Notes: generated by a model from the letters alone, not told the origin. A stretch of DNA of 63,421 nt from Myxococcales bacterium (GCA_003142855.1 PLNW01000152.1:1-63421); one strand, 5' to 3'; positions 25,097-35,159 are shown, numbered from the stretch's first letter. Made by a program: numbers and translations.

Positions 25097-26149
25097 TCAC
25101 CGCACCGGGCCCAGCAGACGTCCTCTTTCGCTGCTCCCGTGCACCGGCCGGTGCAACACGATCGCGCGCCCGGCCTTGCGGCCGTGTTCGTAGGCTTCAG
25201 TTTGGTAGAGCCCGATGCCTCCACCGCGCGTGGTGCGCGGATAGCGCTGGTGCAGATAGCCGGCCAGCGCCGGATCGCCCACCCAGATCAGGCCCTCCCG
25301 CCGGCTCTCGGCGGCGCCCGACTTCAGCTTCTCGTCGAAACCGATCATCACGCCGGTCATGAAGCGCCGCCGCTCGCGGTTGCTGGCAATGCCGTGCTGG
25401 CGTCTGTGCTCGCGCCACAGTCGTTCCGCCGTCTCAAGCAGAAAGCCGTGTACGTAGGCCGCCACTTCCAAATTGGACAGGGTGCCGCAGATCTCGAGCA
25501 CGCGGCCGCGCCGCCCCTCGCTCGGCACATAGTACGGCACCCAGATCACCTCGACAAAGAAGTGGCGCGCCAGAATGCCCGCCAGCACATGCTCGGCCGC
25601 TTCGATGCGGCCGCTGGGCCGGCCCAGGTGGCGAAAGGCGAAACCCTCGGTCGCCCGAGCCACAGTCTGATCGATGTTGTGCTTGAGCATCAATCGTTGC
25701 GCCGTGTTCATGGCGGCCTCGGCCTCGTGCAGGTTGGGGCTCTCGGCCAGAGCCAGCAGGCGCGCGATCCGGCGCAGCACCGGATTGCCCTCGCCTGCCG
25801 CCGTCTGGGGCAGCCCGCGCGCCGACGGATCAAAGCCATGCTGTCGACACAGATTCTCGAAGGCCGGGCCATGCGCACTCTGGTCGTCGATGCCCATGAC
25901 CTCGTCGACGAACTGGTGCGCGATCTCGTGCTTGAGCACCTCGCGCACCACACCCCAGGGCTGTTGATATACCAGCGAGCGCGCCAGCGAGAGCGTCCGG
26001 CTGCGCCGGTCCCAGAATCCCAAGCGCACGCCCGCGTCGTGCAAGGCGAACACCGGCGGCCGCAACCGGCCACGAAAGTGGTTGCCGCTGATCTCGCGCC
26101 AGGTGGCACCCAGCTCGCGCAGAAGCGCCGCTTCCAGAAGCTCTCTCAC
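25097..26149 (-). CDS. SprT-like metallopeptidase fused to DUF2786
   Basis: This 350-aa protein has a SprT-like zinc peptidase domain in the first third, with the metal motif HEIAH (H74, E75, H78) in VLKHEIAHQFVDE. A DUF2786 segment follows (RIARLLALAESPNLHEAEAA, about residues 124-160). A C-terminal part with a long helix (YVHGFLLETAERLWREHRR) follows; I do not recognise it. The SprT domain is like that of Spartan-type proteases that cut DNA-protein crosslinks, but bacterial SprT functions are poorly known. The start is GTG 26149, overlapping the TGA of hemG (GTGA), so the two are coupled; no functional link is obvious. Confidence 0.83.
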   Translation of the reverse strand: MRELLEAALLRELGATWREISGNHFRGRLRPPVFALHDAGVRLGFWDRRSRTLSLARSLVYQQPWGVVREVLKHEIAHQFVDEVMGIDDQSAHGPAFENLCRQHGFDPSARGLPQTAAGEGNPVLRRIARLLALAESPNLHEAEAAMNTAQRLMLKHNIDQTVARATEGFAFRHLGRPSGRIEAAEHVLAGILARHFFVEVIWVPYYVPSEGRRGRVLEICGTLSNLEVAAYVHGFLLETAERLWREHRRQHGIASNRERRRFMTGVMIGFDEKLKSGAAESRREGLIWVGDPALAGYLHQRYPRTTRGGGIGLYQTEAYEHGRKAGRAIVLHRPVHGSSERGRLLGPVR

Positions 26150-27525
26150 CGCGCGAGTTCCTCTGCCAACCGGCGCGCCAGCTTGCCGGAGCGGCTGACC
26201 AGCTCGGGCACGCCGGCGTTGTGATAGGCGTTGCCGTGAAAGTACAGGCCAGGATAGCGCCGCTCGCCGGATTCCAGGCTCGCCACCCGATCCATGTGCC
26301 CGAGCGTGTACTGGGGCAACGCGCGTTCGTGACGGGCGACATGCGCGAAGGCGGGCGGCGCGGTCAAGCCGAGCAGGCCGCTCAAATCGGCGTGGGCCAG
26401 CGCCGTCAGTTCGTGGTCAGGCAGGCTTGCCGTTTCGGGATGGCGTGCGCCACCGGTGCGCACAGAGAAGAGCGAAAAGCCGGCCGGAGCGCGATCCGGG
26501 AAAATCGCCGACGCAAAGATGGCACCCAGAATCTTCAGGTGCTGGGAGGCGGGCACGAAGAACCCGTAGGCATCCGCGGGCTCGGGCAGCGCCGAGGCGA
26601 AGTAGCCCAAGTGCACCAGCGCAACCGGGACATAGGGAATACGCGTGAGGATTTCCGACAAGTCGGAATCCAGCGGCCGGACCACGGCACAGGCTTGGTG
26701 GGCCGGAATGGCCAGCACCAACGCGTCGGCGTCGAGCGTGCTGCTGCGCCCCTCTTCGTCGACTGCGAGGCGAAAACCGGCGGCAACCCGCTCCACCTGC
26801 GCGACCCGCGCACCCAGGCGAAGCCGCTCGCCCAGCCTGCTAGCCAGCGCCGTGGTCAGCTCGTCGAGCCCACTCACGAACGACGACAGCCGAGGCGCGT
26901 CGCTGGCAGCCTGCCGTTTCGCCCGCTGCTGCTTGAGATCAGCGCGCATTCCCAAAACCAAGCTGCGATGCTCGCGCTCCAGCGAGGCCATGAGCGGGAA
27001 AGCGGCCGGCAGGCTGACCATATCGGGATCGCCCGCGTACAGCCCTGAAACCAGTGGTTGCAGCAGGCGCTCGCCGGCCTGCGCGCCCAGGCGCCGGCTG
27101 GCAAAGGCGGTGACGGATTCCTCCTGGCCACGCGCCGAGGGGCCGCGCGGCAGAACCAAATCAGCGAGCATGCGCAGTTTCGCCGACCAAGGCAGAAGTC
27201 GCGAACGCAAGAACGCCGCTGCGTCGAGAGGCGTGTCGTGCAAGCGGCCATCCGCCGCCACCAGCCGGCGCTCGCCAGCCTCGAACGCCGGCAGCACGCG
27301 GCCTTCGATGCCCAGGTGACGCGCCAGGGGCGTGATGCTGTTGTATCGGTCGAGGTAGCTGGCCGGTCCGCGCTCACAGATGTAGCCGTCGCGCCGATCC
27401 GTCTCGATCTTGCCGCCCGCGCGCCGCTCGCTCTCCAGCACCAGCACGGAAACACCGAGGCGTTCCAACTCGAAGGCGAGAGACAAGCCGGAAATCCCGG
27501 CCCCGGCGACGACCACGCGCTTCAT
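26146..27525 (-). CDS. hemG: Protoporphyrinogen/coproporphyrinogen oxidase (HemY type)
   Basis: The 459-aa FAD enzyme oxidises protoporphyrinogen IX or coproporphyrinogen III late in heme synthesis. The N-terminal dinucleotide motif VVAGAGISGLSLAFELE and the LESERRAGGKIETD block show the FAD site. GPASYLDR, QPLVSGLYAGDPDMVSLPAAFP and the C-terminal GLYFHGNAYHNAGVPE are typical of the family. ATG 27525 starts directly at the FAD motif; a longer frame to 27567 is less likely. It is coupled to the SprT-like gene downstream. Other heme genes are not in the window. Confidence 0.9.
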   Translation of the reverse strand: MKRVVVAGAGISGLSLAFELERLGVSVLVLESERRAGGKIETDRRDGYICERGPASYLDRYNSITPLARHLGIEGRVLPAFEAGERRLVAADGRLHDTPLDAAAFLRSRLLPWSAKLRMLADLVLPRGPSARGQEESVTAFASRRLGAQAGERLLQPLVSGLYAGDPDMVSLPAAFPLMASLEREHRSLVLGMRADLKQQRAKRQAASDAPRLSSFVSGLDELTTALASRLGERLRLGARVAQVERVAAGFRLAVDEEGRSSTLDADALVLAIPAHQACAVVRPLDSDLSEILTRIPYVPVALVHLGYFASALPEPADAYGFFVPASQHLKILGAIFASAIFPDRAPAGFSLFSVRTGGARHPETASLPDHELTALAHADLSGLLGLTAPPAFAHVARHERALPQYTLGHMDRVASLESGERRYPGLYFHGNAYHNAGVPELVSRSGKLARRLAEELAR

Positions 27526-27614
27526 GAGTTTGTCGTTGGCAATAGCAGCGCCATGGCAGCCTCGCAAGCAGATCCCGACACACTCGGATCAGTGCAAATC
27601 GCCGCGGGCCTGCT

Positions 27615-28412
27615 TCACGCCCTGACCTGCATGTGCAACAGTCCCACGTGCCACTCGAAGGCCAAGCCGCCCGCTGGCCTTTCCCCAAGCGCCTCCCATC
27701 CGTCGGCCCCGAAGATCGCGTGCAGCGATCCGCGGCTTTCCAGCGTGGCGAGCAGGCCGGCAGCATCGGGAAAGCGCTCCTCGATCACAACCGACTCCAG
27801 ACGCTGGGTGCGCACCTCCCCCGGCAGCAAGCTGGTCATCTCTTCGATGCGCAGACCCTGACTGCCTAGGCGACGAAAGTTCCCCCGACGCGCGTGCAGC
27901 CGCCGAGCCAGCCAGCGATTGCCCTCCGCGCTGCTGAAGTGGCGCAAGGGTGCGCTCACCAACATCCAGCCGCCAGGTCGCAGCACGCGCAAGACCTCGT
28001 CCCCCGCGCCAGCACCGAACCAGTGCCAAGAAAAGTTCGACACCACCACGTCGAACGAACCCGCGGCAAAGGGCAAGGCCTCGGCAGCCGCGTGGCGCAG
28101 CGGAATCGCCGCCAGGCTCGGCTTGCGCGCCGCCCGCGCCAGCATGGGCGCTGACACATCTAAGCCTTCCCACGCGACACCAGGGAAAGCCCGCACCAGC
28201 CCTTCGGTGGCAAAACCAGTGCCGCACCCGAGGTCGAGCCCGCGCCCCCCTTCGAACGGACCCGCGTCAGCCGCCAGACGCGTCAGCAACGACCTGTAGA
28301 AATCGCCATTCTCGGGGCAGTCGTAGCGCCGCGCCCGCTCGTCGTCGGACCAGGGGCCGACGCTGGCGTCACGGTCGGACGCCACGGTGTTGCCTAGGAT
28401 ACTCGGGCGCAT
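27615..28412 (-). CDS. SAM-dependent methyltransferase, BioC-like
   Basis: The 265-aa class I methyltransferase has motif I LDLGCGTGFATEGL, an acidic motif II region (WEGLDVSAPML), FDVVVSNFSWHWF at motif IV and RPGGWMLVSAPL at motif V. The Asn-Phe-Ser-Trp-His-Trp pattern is like BioC, which methylates malonyl-ACP to start biotin synthesis. No other biotin gene is near, so BioC is a possibility, not a call. ATG 28412 begins about 45 residues before motif I, which is usual for the family. It follows hemG upstream by about 90 bases on the same strand. Confidence 0.75.
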   Translation of the reverse strand: MRPSILGNTVASDRDASVGPWSDDERARRYDCPENGDFYRSLLTRLAADAGPFEGGRGLDLGCGTGFATEGLVRAFPGVAWEGLDVSAPMLARAARKPSLAAIPLRHAAAEALPFAAGSFDVVVSNFSWHWFGAGAGDEVLRVLRPGGWMLVSAPLRHFSSAEGNRWLARRLHARRGNFRRLGSQGLRIEEMTSLLPGEVRTQRLESVVIEERFPDAAGLLATLESRGSLHAIFGADGWEALGERPAGGLAFEWHVGLLHMQVRA

Positions 28413-28606
28413 GGCGAATCGAGCGCAGCTTTTACCACGTGGCCCTCCGATGTCCCGCCGACATTCATATGCACAAGCGCCTGTGCCGCAGTGGTCCGCG
28501 CCACGTTGGCTGACCTGTGACAGCGCGCAGCCGGCAGCATCCAACCCCGTGACGCTTGCAACGATCAAAGAGAAGAATCGTCCAGCCCTTCACGAAAGGA
28601 CGTCCG

Positions 28607-29896
28607 ATGAGCTCCACCCCCTATCGATTCGAAACCCTGGCGCTGCACGCCGGGCAGCCGGTTGATGCCACCCTGTCGCGCGGGGTGCCGGTGTATCGGA
28701 CGACTTCCTACCTGTTCAAGAGCACCGAGCACGCGGCCAACTTGTTTGCGCTCAAGGAGCTGGGCAACATCTACACCCGCCTGCAGAACCCCACCACCGA
28801 CACCCTGGAGCAGCGCGTATCGCAGCTCGAGGGCGGCGCGGCCTCGGTGGCCCTGGCCTCTGGTACCACGGCCATTTTCTATGCCGTCATCACGCTCGCG
28901 CAAAGCGGCGACGAGATTGTGTCGGCTAACAATCTCTATGGCGGCACCTACACCCAGTTCGATGCCATCTTGCCGCAGTTCGGGATCAAGACTCGCTTCG
29001 TCGATCCCAAGGACCCGAAGAACTTCGAGCGCGCCATCAACGACAAGACACGCGCCCTGTTCATCGAGACCATCGGCAACCCGGTGCTGGATTTCACCGA
29101 CGTGGCCGCAGTGGCCGAGGTGGCGCACCGGCACGGCCTCCCGCTCATCGTGGATGCCACCTTCACCACGCCCTACCTGCTGCGCGCCATCGACCATGGC
29201 GCCGACATCGTCGTCAATTCACTGACCAAGTGGCTGGGCGGCCACGGCGCCGCCATCGGCGGCATCGTCACCGACGCCGGCCGGTTCAACTGGAAGAATC
29301 CCCGCTTCAAGCTGTTCAACGAGCCCGACAGCAACTACCACGGCCTGCGCTGGGCTCACGACTTGCCCGAGGCGCTGGCCCCCATTGCTTTCGCCCTGCG
29401 GGTGCGCACCGTGCCCCTGCGCAACCTGGGCGCCTGCATCGCCCCCGACAATTCCTGGATCTTCTTGCAAGGCATCGAGACCCTGCCGGTGCGCATGGCC
29501 CGCCATAGCGAGAATGCGCTCACGGTGGCCGAGTTTCTCAGTCGCCACCCCAAGGTGGCCTGGGTGCGCTACCCCGGTCTCAAGGATGACCCCAGCCACA
29601 GCGTGGCCAGCCGCTATCTCAAACGCGGCTTCGGCGGCATGGTGGTGTTCGGTCACAAGGGCGGATATCAGGCCGCGGTCAAGTTCATCGACCACATCAA
29701 GCTCTTCTCCCATCTGGCCAACGTGGGCGATGCCAAGAGCCTCGTCCTGCATCCCGCCAGCACGTCCCATTCGCAGCTCACCGAAGCGCAACAGCGCGAG
29801 TCCGGCTTGACTCCCGACCTCATCCGACTCTCCATCGGGTTGGAACATCCCGACGATCTGATCGAGGCTCTGGAGCAGGCCCTCACCCTCGGGTAA
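28607..29896 (+). CDS. metY: O-acetylhomoserine sulfhydrylase
   Basis: The 429-aa PLP enzyme of the Cys/Met metabolism family replaces the acetyl group of O-acetylhomoserine with sulfide to make homocysteine. The PLP-binding Lys is K208 in [14 protein letters not shown]-terminal [10 protein letters not shown] and the extra loop around [14 protein letters not shown] mark the MetY type rather than MetB/MetC. The start at 28607 has AAAGGA upstream and was preferred to a longer frame from 28556. It is followed 43 bases later by cysK, forming a sulfide-assimilation pair. Confidence 0.92.
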   Translation: MSSTPYRFETLALHAGQPVDATLSRGVPVYRTTSYLFKSTEHAANLFALKELGNIYTRLQNPTTDTLEQRVSQLEGGAASVALASGTTAIFYAVITLAQSGDEIVSANNLYGGTYTQFDAILPQFGIKTRFVDPKDPKNFERAINDKTRALFIETIGNPVLDFTDVAAVAEVAHRHGLPLIVDATFTTPYLLRAIDHGADIVVNSLTKWLGGHGAAIGGIVTDAGRFNWKNPRFKLFNEPDSNYHGLRWAHDLPEALAPIAFALRVRTVPLRNLGACIAPDNSWIFLQGIETLPVRMARHSENALTVAEFLSRHPKVAWVRYPGLKDDPSHSVASRYLKRGFGGMVVFGHKGGYQAAVKFIDHIKLFSHLANVGDAKSLVLHPASTSHSQLTEAQQRESGLTPDLIRLSIGLEHPDDLIEALEQALTLG

Positions 29897-29939
29897 CCGC
29901 GGTTCGATCACAAGCTGTCATGTGAAGGAGGTAGGTATC

Positions 29940-30896
29940 ATGTCGAATATTTTCGCCGACAATTCCCTGTCGATTGGTCGAACGCCGCTGATCAAGTTGA
30001 ACCGACTCACGGCCGGGGCCAAGGGCACCGTGCTGGTCAAGATTGAGGGGCGCAACCCCGCCTACTCTGTCAAGTGCCGCATCGGTGCGTCCATGATAAA
30101 AGACGCCGAGGACCGGGGCGTGCTGAAGCCCGGGGTGGAGGTGGTCGAACCCACCAGTGGCAACACCGGTATCGCTCTGGCTTTCGTGTGCGCGGCCCGC
30201 GGCTACAAACTGACCCTGTGCATGCCCGAAACCTTCAGCCAAGAACGCCGCCGTGTGCTGGCCTCCTTCGGCGCCAATCTCGTGTTGACCCCCGGCGCGG
30301 AGGGCATGCCTGGCGCCATCAAACGCGCCGAAGCCTTGGCCGCATCAGACCTCGCGCACTATTTCCTGCCCCAGCAATTCAAGAATCCGGCGAACCCGCG
30401 CATCCACGAACTGACCACTGGGCCTGAAATTTGGAGTGACACCGACGGGAAAGTCGACGTACTGGTTTCGGGCGTGGGCACGGGCGGCACCCTGACCGGG
30501 ATCTCGCGCTTCTGGGAAAAGGTCAAGGGCAAGCCGCTGCATTCGGTGGCGGTCGAGCCGGCCAAGAGCCCGGTCATCACGCAGATGCGCAGCGGCGCCC
30601 CGCTCAAGCCCGCGCCGCACAAAATCCAAGGCATCGGCGCCGGCTTCATTCCCGACACACTCGACCTCAGCCTGGTCGATCAGGTGGAACCGGTCAGCGA
30701 CGAGGAAGCGATTGAGACGGCGCGCCGGCTGGCGCGCGAAGAGGGCATTCTCTCGGGCATTTCCAGCGGGGCGGCCGCCGCCGTGGCCGTGCGCCTAGCC
30801 CGCTCCGAGGCGTTCGCGGGCAAGACCATCGTGGCCATTCTTCCTGACTCGGGCGAGCGCTACCTCTCGACCGTTCTTTTCGAGGGCATTGGGTAG
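29940..30896 (+). CDS. cysK: Cysteine synthase A
   Basis: The 318-aa O-acetylserine sulfhydrylase makes L-cysteine from O-acetylserine and sulfide. PLP Lys is K45 in [22 protein letters not shown] and the phosphate loop [12 protein letters not shown] are textbook. The excellent ribosome site GAAGGAGGT (29924-29932) fixes ATG 29940 over an upstream in-frame start at 29922. It is likely co-transcribed with metY. No SAM or cysteine riboswitch was recognised upstream of either gene. Confidence 0.95.
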   Translation: MSNIFADNSLSIGRTPLIKLNRLTAGAKGTVLVKIEGRNPAYSVKCRIGASMIKDAEDRGVLKPGVEVVEPTSGNTGIALAFVCAARGYKLTLCMPETFSQERRRVLASFGANLVLTPGAEGMPGAIKRAEALAASDLAHYFLPQQFKNPANPRIHELTTGPEIWSDTDGKVDVLVSGVGTGGTLTGISRFWEKVKGKPLHSVAVEPAKSPVITQMRSGAPLKPAPHKIQGIGAGFIPDTLDLSLVDQVEPVSDEEAIETARRLAREEGILSGISSGAAAAVAVRLARSEAFAGKTIVAILPDSGERYLSTVLFEGIG

Positions 30897-30955
30897 CCTT
30901 TGCATCTTCTGAATGAAGAACCACGGAGCCCAGACGGTGATACGCTGGGGCAACC

Positions 30956-31537
30956 ATGGCAAACCCGACCACAGGAGATTCGGTCTTCGCGGCTGCCGGG
31001 GCTGCACTGACCGACCAGTTTTTCAAAAGCCGCGACCAGGCGTTGCTCGACAAGATGCGGAAGACCAGGCGATCCACCGAGATGAAGGCCGCGCTGGCCG
31101 AGGTCGCTGGCATCCACGACGACCACGTATTGCAAAAGCTGATCGAACTCGAGGTGAACCCCGAGATGGTGGCAGCCATCGCGCTCGTGCCTCTGGTGGC
31201 CGTGGCGTGGGCCGACGGAACGCTCGACGCCAAGGAGCGCGATGCGGTGCTCGCGGCAGCCGCGGCGCAGGGGATTGCTTCGGGGAGCGTCGAGTACGGC
31301 CTGCTGGCGAGCTGGCTGGTGCAGAAACCGGACCCCAAGCTGCTCGATGCGTGGCAGCTCTACGTGCACGGCCTGTGCCGCAAGATGAGCGAGCCCGAGC
31401 GGCTGGGATTGAAGCGCGACATTCTCGAACGGGCGCGGGCCGTGGCCGCGAGCTCGGGCGGCTTCCTCGGCGTGGGCAAGATCTCCGACGCCGAGAAGGA
31501 CATGCTGGAGACCATCGAAACGACGTTCACGATCTAG
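30956..31537 (+). CDS. TerB-like helical protein
   Basis: The 193-aa protein is mostly helical and has a TerB/DjlA-N type domain: EMVAAIALVPLVAVAWADGT, then LDAKERDAVLAAAAAQGI is the characteristic acidic 'ADG.ld..E' segment seen in TerB-fold proteins. It has no signal peptide or membrane helix. TerB-like proteins bind metal ions or act as co-chaperones; a role in tellurite resistance should not be assumed. It precedes the SulP transporter by 18 bases on the same strand and may be co-transcribed. Confidence 0.7.
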   Translation: MANPTTGDSVFAAAGAALTDQFFKSRDQALLDKMRKTRRSTEMKAALAEVAGIHDDHVLQKLIELEVNPEMVAAIALVPLVAVAWADGTLDAKERDAVLAAAAAQGIASGSVEYGLLASWLVQKPDPKLLDAWQLYVHGLCRKMSEPERLGLKRDILERARAVAASSGGFLGVGKISDAEKDMLETIETTFTI

Positions 31538-31555
31538 GCGGCGCCTAGCGCATCG

Positions 31556-33784
31556 ATGGCGTCCGCAACCAGCAACAAAGGCGTATCAAGCCTGCAGGGC
31601 GAGTTGTGGGGCGGTCTGGCCGCCATGCTGGTCGCCCTGCCCTCGGCCATCGCCTTCGGCGTGGCCACCTACGCGCCTCTGGGCGCGGGCTACGTGGCCA
31701 CTGGCGCGCTGGCGGGGATCCTGGGCGCGGTGGCGTTGGGGATCGTGGCCCCGCTCTTGGGCGGGGCTCCGCGCTTGATCTCCGCTCCCTGCGCGCCCGC
31801 CGCCGCGGTCATGGCCGCGCTTGCGGCTGGCCTGCTGGCCGGCGGTCGCTCCCCTCTGCGGCCCGAGGCTGTGCCCTTGCTGCTGACCCTGGTCGGCCTG
31901 ATCGCCGGCGTGCTGCAGGTGCTGTACGGCGCGGCCGGCGGTGGCCGGCTGATCAAGTACATCCCTTTTCCGGTGGTGTCGGGTTACTTGAGCGGCGTGG
32001 CTGTGCTGATCTTTCTCTCGCAGGTGCCGCGTTTTTTCGGCTTGCCCAAGGACGCGCAGGGGATGCACGCGCTGCTGACGCCGTCGCTGTGGAAGTGGCA
32101 GGGAATGATCGTGGGAGGCGTGACCATCCTCGCCATGCTGGGCGCGCCCCGGCTGACCCGCAAGTTGCCAGCCCCGGTGGTGGGGTTGTGCGGGGGGCTG
32201 CTGGCCTACTTCGGACTGGGTCTTCTCGACGGCAACCTGCTGCGCCTCGAACAGAACCCACTGGTCATCGGTCCCCTAGCAGAAACCGGCGGCTCGGTGC
32301 TGGCCAGCCTGGTTGACCGCTGGCGCGGACTCGGCCTGCTCAACCTGGCCACAGTCAAGACGCTGTTGGTGCCCGCGCTCACGCTTTCCGCGCTGCTGTC
32401 CATCGACACGCTCAAAACATGCGTAGTGGTGGACGCCCTCACGCGAAGTCGGCATCGATCGAATCGCGAGTTGGTCGGCCAGGGCGCAGGCAACATCATG
32501 TCTGCGTTGGTGGGTGGCATGCCTGGGGCCGGGACCATGGGCGCCACCCTGGTCAACGTGGGCAGCGGCGGAACATCGCGCTTGTCGGGCGTGTTTGAGG
32601 GCCTGTTCTCGCTGGTGGTATTTCTGGTACTGAGCCGCCTGGTGGGCTGGGTGCCCATCGCCGCGCTGGCCGGCATTCTCATCGTTGTCGCCTTCCGCAT
32701 GTTCGATCGAACCAGCTTCCATCTGCTCAAACAGCGCAGCACGGTGCTCGACTTCTGCGTGATCGCCGCCGTGATCATCGTGGCCGTGGGCTACAGCCTG
32801 ATGGCCGCCGCCGGGGTCGGGTTGGCCCTGGCCATGATGCTCTTCATCCGCGAGCAAATGCGCAGCTCGGTGATCCGGCGCAAGCTGGGCGGCCACCAGA
32901 TCTCGTCGAAAAAACAGCGCCTGCCCACCGAGAAAGAGGCTCTCTTGCAGGCAGGCCGGTTGACCACGGTTTGCGAGCTGCAGGGCAACCTGTTCTTCGG
33001 CACCACCGATCGGCTGTTCACCGAGTTGGAGCCCGACCTCAAGCGCAGCCGCACCGTCATTCTCGACATGCGGCGGGTGCAAAGCGTGGACTTCACCGCG
33101 GCCCACATGCTCGAGCAGTTCGAGGCCTTGCTGGCCGAGCGAGGCGCCCATCTGGTCTTCAGCAGCCTGCCCGCGCAGTTGCCCAGCGGACAAGATCTGG
33201 AAGGCTACTTCCACCACCTGGGCATCGTGCGCGCCAGCAAGAACGTGAAGATCTTCAGCATGCTCGACGACGCCCTGGAATGGACCGAGGACCGCACATT
33301 GGAAGATCTCCGCCAAGCCGCCGCCGAGGAATGCCGGCCCCTGGATCTGGCCGAGTTCGAGTTGGTGCGCGAGTTCGAGCAGGACCAGACCCTGGAGGCC
33401 CTGCGCGCCTGTGTGCAAGAAGAATTCCTTCCGGCCGGCGCGAAGGTGTTCCACCGCGGGGACGCCAGCGCCAATCTCTACCTGATCCGGCGCGGGGGCG
33501 TGCGCATCTCCGTCGCCCTCGACAGCGGCAAGCCCATGTGCCTGGCGACCTTCGGGCGCGGGAACTTCTTCGGCGACATGGCCTTTCTCGATCGCAGCCC
33601 GCGCTCGGCGGACGCGCTGGCCACGGCCGACACCGATCTCTACGTCATCTCGCGCGACCGCTTCGACGAAGTGGTGCGCGCCCAGCCCCTGGTCGGCATC
33701 AAGATCTTCGCCCGGCTAGCGCGCGTGCTGGCCACGCGACTGCGCCACACCGACGCCGAACTGCGCGCCCTGCAGGACGCGTAA
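31556..33784 (+). CDS. SulP anion transporter with STAS and cNMP-binding domains
   Basis: The 742-aa protein has an N-terminal SulP membrane domain with 12-14 helices (residues 12-430), including ALPSAIAFGVATYAPLGAGY in helix 1 and IDTLKTCVVVDALTRSRH. A STAS domain follows (about 465-585: VILDMRRVQSVDFTAAHML). The C-terminal part (about 620-735) is a cyclic-nucleotide-binding domain with GDASANLYLIRRGGVRIS and FFGDMAFLDRSPRSADALA, the latter the phosphate-binding cassette. SulP proteins move sulfate, bicarbonate or other anions; the fused domains suggest gating by cAMP or cGMP. The convergent gene on the other strand also encodes a cNMP-domain protein. Confidence 0.9.
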   Translation: MASATSNKGVSSLQGELWGGLAAMLVALPSAIAFGVATYAPLGAGYVATGALAGILGAVALGIVAPLLGGAPRLISAPCAPAAAVMAALAAGLLAGGRSPLRPEAVPLLLTLVGLIAGVLQVLYGAAGGGRLIKYIPFPVVSGYLSGVAVLIFLSQVPRFFGLPKDAQGMHALLTPSLWKWQGMIVGGVTILAMLGAPRLTRKLPAPVVGLCGGLLAYFGLGLLDGNLLRLEQNPLVIGPLAETGGSVLASLVDRWRGLGLLNLATVKTLLVPALTLSALLSIDTLKTCVVVDALTRSRHRSNRELVGQGAGNIMSALVGGMPGAGTMGATLVNVGSGGTSRLSGVFEGLFSLVVFLVLSRLVGWVPIAALAGILIVVAFRMFDRTSFHLLKQRSTVLDFCVIAAVIIVAVGYSLMAAAGVGLALAMMLFIREQMRSSVIRRKLGGHQISSKKQRLPTEKEALLQAGRLTTVCELQGNLFFGTTDRLFTELEPDLKRSRTVILDMRRVQSVDFTAAHMLEQFEALLAERGAHLVFSSLPAQLPSGQDLEGYFHHLGIVRASKNVKIFSMLDDALEWTEDRTLEDLRQAAAEECRPLDLAEFELVREFEQDQTLEALRACVQEEFLPAGAKVFHRGDASANLYLIRRGGVRISVALDSGKPMCLATFGRGNFFGDMAFLDRSPRSADALATADTDLYVISRDRFDEVVRAQPLVGIKIFARLARVLATRLRHTDAELRALQDA

Positions 33785-33788
33785 CCAA

Positions 33789-35066
33789 TCAAAGCACAGT
33801 GGGCAGCGTGGCGGTCGAGAGGCGGTTGCGCGCTTTCTCGTCGATTGACGAGTGGAACACGGGATGGCGGATCGCGACCTGCTTGAATGATTCGCGCCCC
33901 AGTACGTAGAGATCGCAGAAGCTGGCTGTGCGGGCCGTGGCGTTGCGTGGGTTGTCGGTCAGCAGGGCCATCTCGCCGAAGAAGTCGCCGTCGTGTAGCC
34001 GGGCCAGCACGCTGTCGTGTTCGTCCACGACCTCGACTTCGCCGTGCACGATGAAGTACATCTCGTCGCCGGGCGCACCCTTGCGGCACACGATGTCGCC
34101 AGGAACGCACACCATCGGCCGCAGCGTGATCACTAGATCACGGATAACTTCCGGGCTCGCGTCCTTGAGCACAGGCACCTTGGCCAGCAAGTCCCGGTGC
34201 AGGTGCAGCGCCAGATCCGCGCGCAGATTGCGCGGCAAGCTTTCGAACACCTCGACGTCGTCATAGCCGTGCCGGCTGGACCACAGATACTTGAAATACG
34301 CGCGCACCCGCTGGCGCAGGGCGGGCGGCACCGTGTGGTAGTGCATGAAATACTCGACCCGGTCGCGCATTTCCTCCTGGTGCTGCTTGGCCGCATCCAG
34401 GCGCAACATCAGGGTGGCGATGTTGCTCAGGATGTAGCCGAAGAACGCCACCCCGGACACCATGATGCAACAGGCGTAGAGCATCTGCGGGATGGTGTGT
34501 GCCACGATGTCGCCGTACCCGACGGTGGCCAAGGTCGCGATGGCCCAGTAAATGGCGCGCACCAGGCGCAAGCGCGGGTCGATGGTGCCCGAGTCACCAC
34601 CCAGCACCAGCCAGCCCGTTGCGGCCCACCACACGCACAGAGGCATGACCACCGCAAGCAGCAGCAAGCGGGCCGCCGAGGGCGGCAAGGCATCGATGCG
34701 GCTCAGCAGCGACGCCAGTCGAACCAGATAGAGCAGCGCTAGAAGCTTGCACACCCATGGCCACCAGTGCGGCGTGGCCTCGACATTGAACATGGTCCAC
34801 AGGGGCAGCGCGATGGCCAGATCGCGCGCCAGCCGCAGCCAGCGGCGCCAGGTCAGGCGCCCCCTGAACGCGAACGTGGTGCTGGCCCCGGCGAGCACAA
34901 GAAAGGCCATGTCCACCGCCAGCGAGAGAACGCGATCGTGCCCGATGGAGCTATGGCTGATCACAAAGGGCAACCACGCCCCAGCCAGCACCCCGGCCAG
35001 CACGCGCAAAAGATCCAGCGTGGCCTGCTGGCCTGCGGTCAGTGTGTTCGAGGCGCGGGAGGGCAT
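33789..35066 (-). CDS. Cyclic-nucleotide-gated K+ channel
   Basis: The 425-aa protein has six hydrophobic segments in the first 220 residues. A pore loop follows with the selectivity filter TVGYGD (T181-D186, in ATLATVGYGDIVAH). Then comes a C-linker (RDRVEYFMHYHTVPPALRQR) and a cNMP-binding domain (about 295-410: GDEMYFIVHGEVEVVDE and FFGEMALLTDNPRNATART). S4-like arginines are sparse (LVRLASLLSRID), so voltage gating is probably weak, as in MloK1. The TVGYGD filter indicates K+ selectivity. It ends 4 bases from the SulP gene stop. The two proteins share similar C-terminal sensor domains. Confidence 0.9.
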   Translation of the reverse strand: MPSRASNTLTAGQQATLDLLRVLAGVLAGAWLPFVISHSSIGHDRVLSLAVDMAFLVLAGASTTFAFRGRLTWRRWLRLARDLAIALPLWTMFNVEATPHWWPWVCKLLALLYLVRLASLLSRIDALPPSAARLLLLAVVMPLCVWWAATGWLVLGGDSGTIDPRLRLVRAIYWAIATLATVGYGDIVAHTIPQMLYACCIMVSGVAFFGYILSNIATLMLRLDAAKQHQEEMRDRVEYFMHYHTVPPALRQRVRAYFKYLWSSRHGYDDVEVFESLPRNLRADLALHLHRDLLAKVPVLKDASPEVIRDLVITLRPMVCVPGDIVCRKGAPGDEMYFIVHGEVEVVDEHDSVLARLHDGDFFGEMALLTDNPRNATARTASFCDLYVLGRESFKQVAIRHPVFHSSIDEKARNRLSTATLPTVL

Positions 35067-35159
35067 GGCAGGGGTTCGGCTGCGCCGAGTGACAGCACCC
35101 AGGATAACCCCAGACCGCCCGGCCGCCTATTTCGAAGCCTCCCCGCGTCGAATGGCCAG

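Noticed and set aside
27615..28412. Calling the methyltransferase bioC
   Set aside because: The motif is similar but there are no other biotin genes nearby, and the motif is shared by many methyltransferases.
28413..28606. SAM riboswitch upstream of metY
   Set aside because: I looked for SAM-I, SAM-II and SAM/SAH patterns and saw no matching conserved core, only the ribosome site.
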